24,672 nucleotides of DNA from an uncultured euryarchaeote (GTDB lineage Archaea > Thermoplasmatota > Poseidoniia > Poseidoniales > Poseidoniaceae): NCBI GenBank assembly GCA_937897365.1, contig CALCOP010000208.1, positions 1 through 24,672 of the forward strand, in the 5' to 3' direction. Position numbers and translations under genes: made by a program. The notes beneath the pieces were generated by a model, which was not told the DNA's origin, did no database searches, and saw only the letters and a program-made list of their open reading frames with translations. The first letter of the stretch is position 1. Each line of letters begins with the position of its first letter. Below, in pieces: positions 21,929 through 24,672 of the stretch.

Positions 21929-23101
21929 ATGAATGGACGGATTCCTCGTTCTCTGCTCATGGTTGGGCTTCTTATTTGCTCAAGTTTACTTGCCGGATGT
22001 ACCGGTGCACTGAACTTCACAGTCGACCCAAGGGCCAGCCTGACTGCATATCCGCAACTTATCCAAGAGGGAGAAACCGTTACTTTTGATGCCCGAGAAT
22101 CTGAACCTATCGAAGGAGTGATCACGCAGTTCCTTTGGGATTTCGGTGACGGACAAACAGCAGAAACCACGACAGGTTTCACCTCTCATCGCTACGAAAC
22201 ATTCGGAATTTTCACTGCAGAATTAACTGTTGTTAACGATCAGGGAGGCGAAGATAGAGCGACGTCTGTCATCAGTGTGAACGGCGCTCCTATCCTCAAT
22301 CTAACCTATCCAGATTCGATTCGTTCAGGGGATTCAGTTCGCTTAGACGCCAGTTCCAGTTTTGACCCGGAAGGTGACGCATTAAAATTTGAATGGGATT
22401 TGAACTGGGGAGAGGATTCAGATGGTGATGGTGACATGCGAAACGATGTTGATGCCACTGATTCTACAGTTCTCCTTCCAACGAATCGCTCTGGAACAAT
22501 TCAAGGGAGCATTAAAGCGACCGATTCTGCTGATTCAATGGTCCAACAATTGTTTACCTTAGTTATCAGCTCTCGTCGGTATGAAGTGACATGGGAGACT
22601 AAAGAAATCGAATTCACTTGGGATGAATATCTCGACCAAGGCCAAGAATGGGAAGGCAATATTTCGCCTGGCGATGATGGTCGATTATCATCATTTGTCG
22701 GCGTTTTGGAGTTGCAACAAGATGTTCTTGCACCCCAAGATAATTTCACACTCTCAGTTTACATTGTCGATGATGGGTATGATAGGTCGGCTCAAACCGA
22801 GGGTGGTAATTTAACTGCGAACGAAACTGCAACGGCAACACTCTCACGTGAAAACATGAACCCCGCAGGAGAGGACGGAATTTATGATTCAGATTCAGAA
22901 GAACAATTGCTTCAACAACTGCTTGATTCGTCAGGAAACCGCTCGGGCCAAGGAACTTGGATTTGGTCGGTTTCTGCACAGCAGGCAGACCCTGATCCCT
23001 TGTTTGCGGGAACACCAGACCCCGATCCTGGAAACGACTGGACACTCACCGTAACAATCACTCTTTTGATTCCTAAGTTAACTGAAATTGCTTATGAGTA
23101 A
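21929..23101 (+). CDS. PKD-domain lipoprotein
   Basis: A 390-residue exported protein. The N-terminus MNGRIPRSLLMVGLLICSSL and the lipobox LLAGC place lipid-modified Cys24 at the mature N-terminus. Two PKD-type Ig domains follow: the first contains FLWDFGDGQTAET and HRYETFGIFTAELTVVN, the second DASSSFDPEGDALKFEWDLN with a Ca-site-like insert (DSDGDGDMRND). The remaining 170 residues start WETKEIEFTWDEY and form a beta-rich domain with several potential N-glycosylation sequons (NFT, NLT, NET); I do not recognise it. Likely a cell-surface binding protein. No transporter genes are nearby. The leaderless start at 21929 is supported by the TATA-like box 31 nt upstream; ATG 21917 is in frame. Confidence 0.87.
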   Translation: MNGRIPRSLLMVGLLICSSLLAGCTGALNFTVDPRASLTAYPQLIQEGETVTFDARESEPIEGVITQFLWDFGDGQTAETTTGFTSHRYETFGIFTAELTVVNDQGGEDRATSVISVNGAPILNLTYPDSIRSGDSVRLDASSSFDPEGDALKFEWDLNWGEDSDGDGDMRNDVDATDSTVLLPTNRSGTIQGSIKATDSADSMVQQLFTLVISSRRYEVTWETKEIEFTWDEYLDQGQEWEGNISPGDDGRLSSFVGVLELQQDVLAPQDNFTLSVYIVDDGYDRSAQTEGGNLTANETATATLSRENMNPAGEDGIYDSDSEEQLLQQLLDSSGNRSGQGTWIWSVSAQQADPDPLFAGTPDPDPGNDWTLTVTITLLIPKLTEIAYE

Positions 23102-23159
23102 CTACTTTGGTAGATGGGAAGATGTATGAAGCGGTAACACTTCGGAAGAGTTGAGTCAG

Positions 23160-23513
23160 ATGGTCAACAGCGTAGAAATTAGTCGTGTCAATATTCGCGA
23201 TTCCTTGTCTGTCGACGTTTCTGTTTGGATGGAACATCCTGATGACATGGATTTCAGACCCACGCTCTCCATCTCTGGGACGACCTTCACGATCTCGAAC
23301 ATTTCAGATGGGGCTGCCCTTGCTTCTGTCGAACTTGACGAAGCCCAAATGGCGGCAGTTATTCGCGACCAAGCTGCAGAACTCCGTGTTAAGTTTCAGG
23401 TTCAAGGCATGCACGGTCGACTGAAAGACATCCACCCAATTATCGCCGATGGAAAGGCGAAGAAATTAGCAACTGCGAATTGGAAGACGACGCAAACCGT
23501 CACATTTGAGTGA
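23160..23513 (+). CDS. Hypothetical beta-rich protein
   Basis: A 117-residue protein of unknown family, probably cytosolic. The alternation of polar and hydrophobic residues (VEISRVNIRDSLSVDVSVW; PTLSISGTTFTISNIS) suggests a small beta-sandwich, followed by a helix (DEAQMAAVIRDQAAELRVKF). No signal, membrane helix or cysteines. ATG 23160 is chosen because GGAAGAG at 23144-23150 sits upstream with usable spacing; TTG 23151 is in frame. It lies 58 bases after the lipoprotein gene and may share its transcript. Confidence 0.7.
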   Translation: MVNSVEISRVNIRDSLSVDVSVWMEHPDDMDFRPTLSISGTTFTISNISDGAALASVELDEAQMAAVIRDQAAELRVKFQVQGMHGRLKDIHPIIADGKAKKLATANWKTTQTVTFE

Positions 23514-23547
23514 TTTTGCCTCCTTATCGTGGGACTTCCACGGTTTC

Positions 23548-23555
23548 TTTGATAT
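23548..23555 (+). promoter_or_regulatory. TATA-like box TTTGATAT for the winged-helix gene
   Basis: TTTGATAT starts 32 nt before the ATG at 23580, identical to the octamer before the gene at 1374, and favours ATG 23580 over the upstream in-frame start at 23559. Confidence 0.55.
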
Positions 23556-23579
23556 GGGTTGACAGTGTTATTTCACTTC

Positions 23580-23867
23580 ATGCCACCACGCAGAGAAGGA
23601 AAAGGTTCGCAAAAGCAAGCACGTTATGAACGATTGAAAAACGAGATACTCAAGTTCGTAGGAGCCAATCCAGGGTGTTCTGCCCAATCAATAGTGGCAA
23701 ACCTTTCCAACGACAAGTCGATGAGAAATCATGGACTCACGCCGCGTAAAGTCGGCTTTTTCATCCCTCGTCATCTTTCGCAATATCTCGTTTGGTGGCA
23801 AGACCATACAGCCGGTCGTCGGGTCTATGGTGAAACCGGGTGCTCCGAAGCACCCGATAACCGCTAA
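23580..23867 (+). CDS. Small winged-helix DNA-binding protein (predicted)
   Basis: A 95-residue basic protein. After a Lys/Arg-rich N-terminal arm (PPRREGKGSQKQARYERLKN) come a helix (EILKFVGANPG), the phrase CSAQSIVANLSNDKSMRNHG as helix-turn-helix, a further helix LTPRKVGFFIPRHLSQYL, and a wing-like end (WWQDHTAGRRVYG). This order fits a winged helix-turn-helix with the 'L..R.v...L..hl' recognition pattern. The regulated targets are unknown. The gene precedes the HAD phosphatase by 54 bases on the same strand and could be co-transcribed, but that gene has its own ribosome-binding site. Confidence 0.75.
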   Translation: MPPRREGKGSQKQARYERLKNEILKFVGANPGCSAQSIVANLSNDKSMRNHGLTPRKVGFFIPRHLSQYLVWWQDHTAGRRVYGETGCSEAPDNR

Positions 23868-23921
23868 TTTTCGTGCTGTTACAAGGGTGGGACTCATGTA
23901 TATTGAGAGCGAGGAGAAGTC

Positions 23922-24593
23922 ATGGGGGGAGAGGTTGCGGCTTACTTCGACCTTGACGGGACTCTCCTGGATGCATCGAGTGAAAAAACACTCACCGCAG
24001 TTCTTGGCATGAAACGTCCTTGGAGAATTCCCTATGGTGCTGCTGCTTGGAGCGTAGGTTTTCTTTTCAATCTCTTACGTTTACGTGCCCCGTATGATGC
24101 AGCACGAAATCGTGGTCATTTTTCTCTCGCTTCTTGGGACGTTTTGGAAGAGTTGTCTCAACACATTGCAAAAGAAAAACTTGCAGCTAAAATTACTCAG
24201 CAGGCACGAGAAAAACTTGACTGGCACCGCCAACAAGGGCATCGTCTCGTCTTGGTAACTGCAACCATTGCACCGATGGCAGAAGCGATGGCAGAGGTTC
24301 TGGGAATGGATGCAGTTTATGGATGCGGGCCAGCAAATCGAACGGGTATTCTTAGTGGCTCTGAACGTGGATGGTCGGTTCCAAGAAGAAAAGGAAAGGT
24401 CCCAATTGTTCAGCGAGATGCGAAAGAGAACGGGCACGATCTTGAGCAGTGTTATGGGTATGGAAATACCATGGCGGACTCTTGGTTTATGCGCATTACC
24501 GGCAACCCCATTGCCATCAATTCAAAGGGTTCTTTCAAGCAATTTGCTCAAGAAAACAATTGGGAAATGCACGATTGGAAGATTCGATCCTGA
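23922..24593 (+). CDS. HAD-superfamily (SerB-like, subclass IB) phosphatase
   Basis: A 223-residue hydrolase using a phospho-aspartate intermediate. Motif I is FDLDGTLLD, giving nucleophile Asp10 and acid/base Asp12. Motif II is the Thr of LVLVTATIAP (113). Motif III is the Lys in RRKGKVPIV (158-160). Motif IV is GYGNTMADSWFM, with Asp186. GNPIAINS after motif IV is the usual 'GxPxaVNP' ending of HAD-IB enzymes such as phosphoserine phosphatase. The helical cap between residues 20 and 100 is SerB-like and determines specificity, but it carries no signature I can assign. GAGGAG at 23911-23916 supports ATG 23922. The substrate is unknown. Confidence 0.9.
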   Translation: MGGEVAAYFDLDGTLLDASSEKTLTAVLGMKRPWRIPYGAAAWSVGFLFNLLRLRAPYDAARNRGHFSLASWDVLEELSQHIAKEKLAAKITQQAREKLDWHRQQGHRLVLVTATIAPMAEAMAEVLGMDAVYGCGPANRTGILSGSERGWSVPRRKGKVPIVQRDAKENGHDLEQCYGYGNTMADSWFMRITGNPIAINSKGSFKQFAQENNWEMHDWKIRS

Positions 24594-24622
24594 GCAGCGG
24601 TGGCACTGCTGTGAAACAAGAG

Positions 24623-24672
24623 CGGCCCCACCGCGATTCGAACACGGGTTGCTGGCTCCGCAAGCCGGCGTG
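24623..24672 (-). tRNA. tRNA-Arg (anticodon GCG), 3' part, cut by the window edge
   Basis: On the minus strand the T arm CCGTG-TTCGAAT-CGCGG and the 3' acceptor half TGGGGCC with discriminator G (24623) are clear. The anticodon arm CCGGC-TTGCGGA-GCCAG places anticodon GCG at 24661-24659, reading arginine CGC. The stem has one C.A mismatch at position 28-42. The variable loop has four bases. The D arm and 5' acceptor half lie beyond the right edge. CCA is not encoded. Confidence 0.85.

Noticed and set aside
24597..24615. AGCAG/CTGCT stem-loop after the HAD phosphatase gene
   Set aside because: A five-base stem without a T-tract. It may be incidental, and archaeal terminators do not require a hairpin.

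Overview
The window looks like a chromosomal segment of a planktonic archaeon, most probably Marine Group II (Poseidoniales, Thermoplasmatota). The archaeal assignment rests on the gene order L18e - L13 - S9 - Rpb10 - tRNA at the left edge, on leaderless genes with a TATA-like box about 30 nt before the ATG, and on tRNA genes without an encoded CCA. The group-level assignment is inference from overall character: NAD-type DNA ligase, many secreted proteins with Asp-rich thrombospondin-3-like repeats and 'DAFP' signatures, and moderate GC. No insertion sequence, phage gene, CRISPR array or rRNA is visible, and no gap between genes exceeds about 110 bases.

Layout. 1-1283: ribosomal protein / RNA polymerase operon ending in tRNA-Pro(GGG). 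1374-6641: a 1561-residue secreted beta-helix surface protein followed by a small PH-like membrane protein. 6678-9276: a PPC-domain (DUF296) protein and NAD-dependent DNA ligase LigA with an archaeal-looking PCNA-binding tail. 9335-10576: a solitary DNA methyltransferase. 10698-14930: a tightly packed three-gene cassette of two secreted, membrane-anchored proteins with unusual Cys-His motifs (CGCH and CGGACH) and a five-helix, His-containing membrane protein. 14916-15713 (minus): PAC2-family protein. 15802-16989: RecB/Cas4-like PD-(D/E)XK nuclease with an Fe-S cysteine set. 17085-18108 (minus): a lipocalin-like membrane protein and a Cys/Lys-rich zinc-ribbon protein. 18172-20441: an acidic Ca-binding repeat surface protein and a small membrane protein, divergent from the previous pair across a mirror-symmetric promoter. 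20537-21358 (minus): DEDDh exonuclease with a C-terminal DUF3820-like domain. 21450-24593: acidic protein, PKD lipoprotein, unknown beta-rich protein, winged-helix protein and HAD phosphatase. 24623-24672 (minus): 3' part of a tRNA-Arg(GCG).

The functional themes are translation/transcription core, DNA maintenance (ligase, two nucleases, methyltransferase, in separate transcription units) and cell-surface proteins. The most distinctive observations are the PIP-box-like tail on a bacterial-type ligase, the three-gene Cys-His/membrane cassette, and the symmetric divergent leaderless promoter at 18131-18148.
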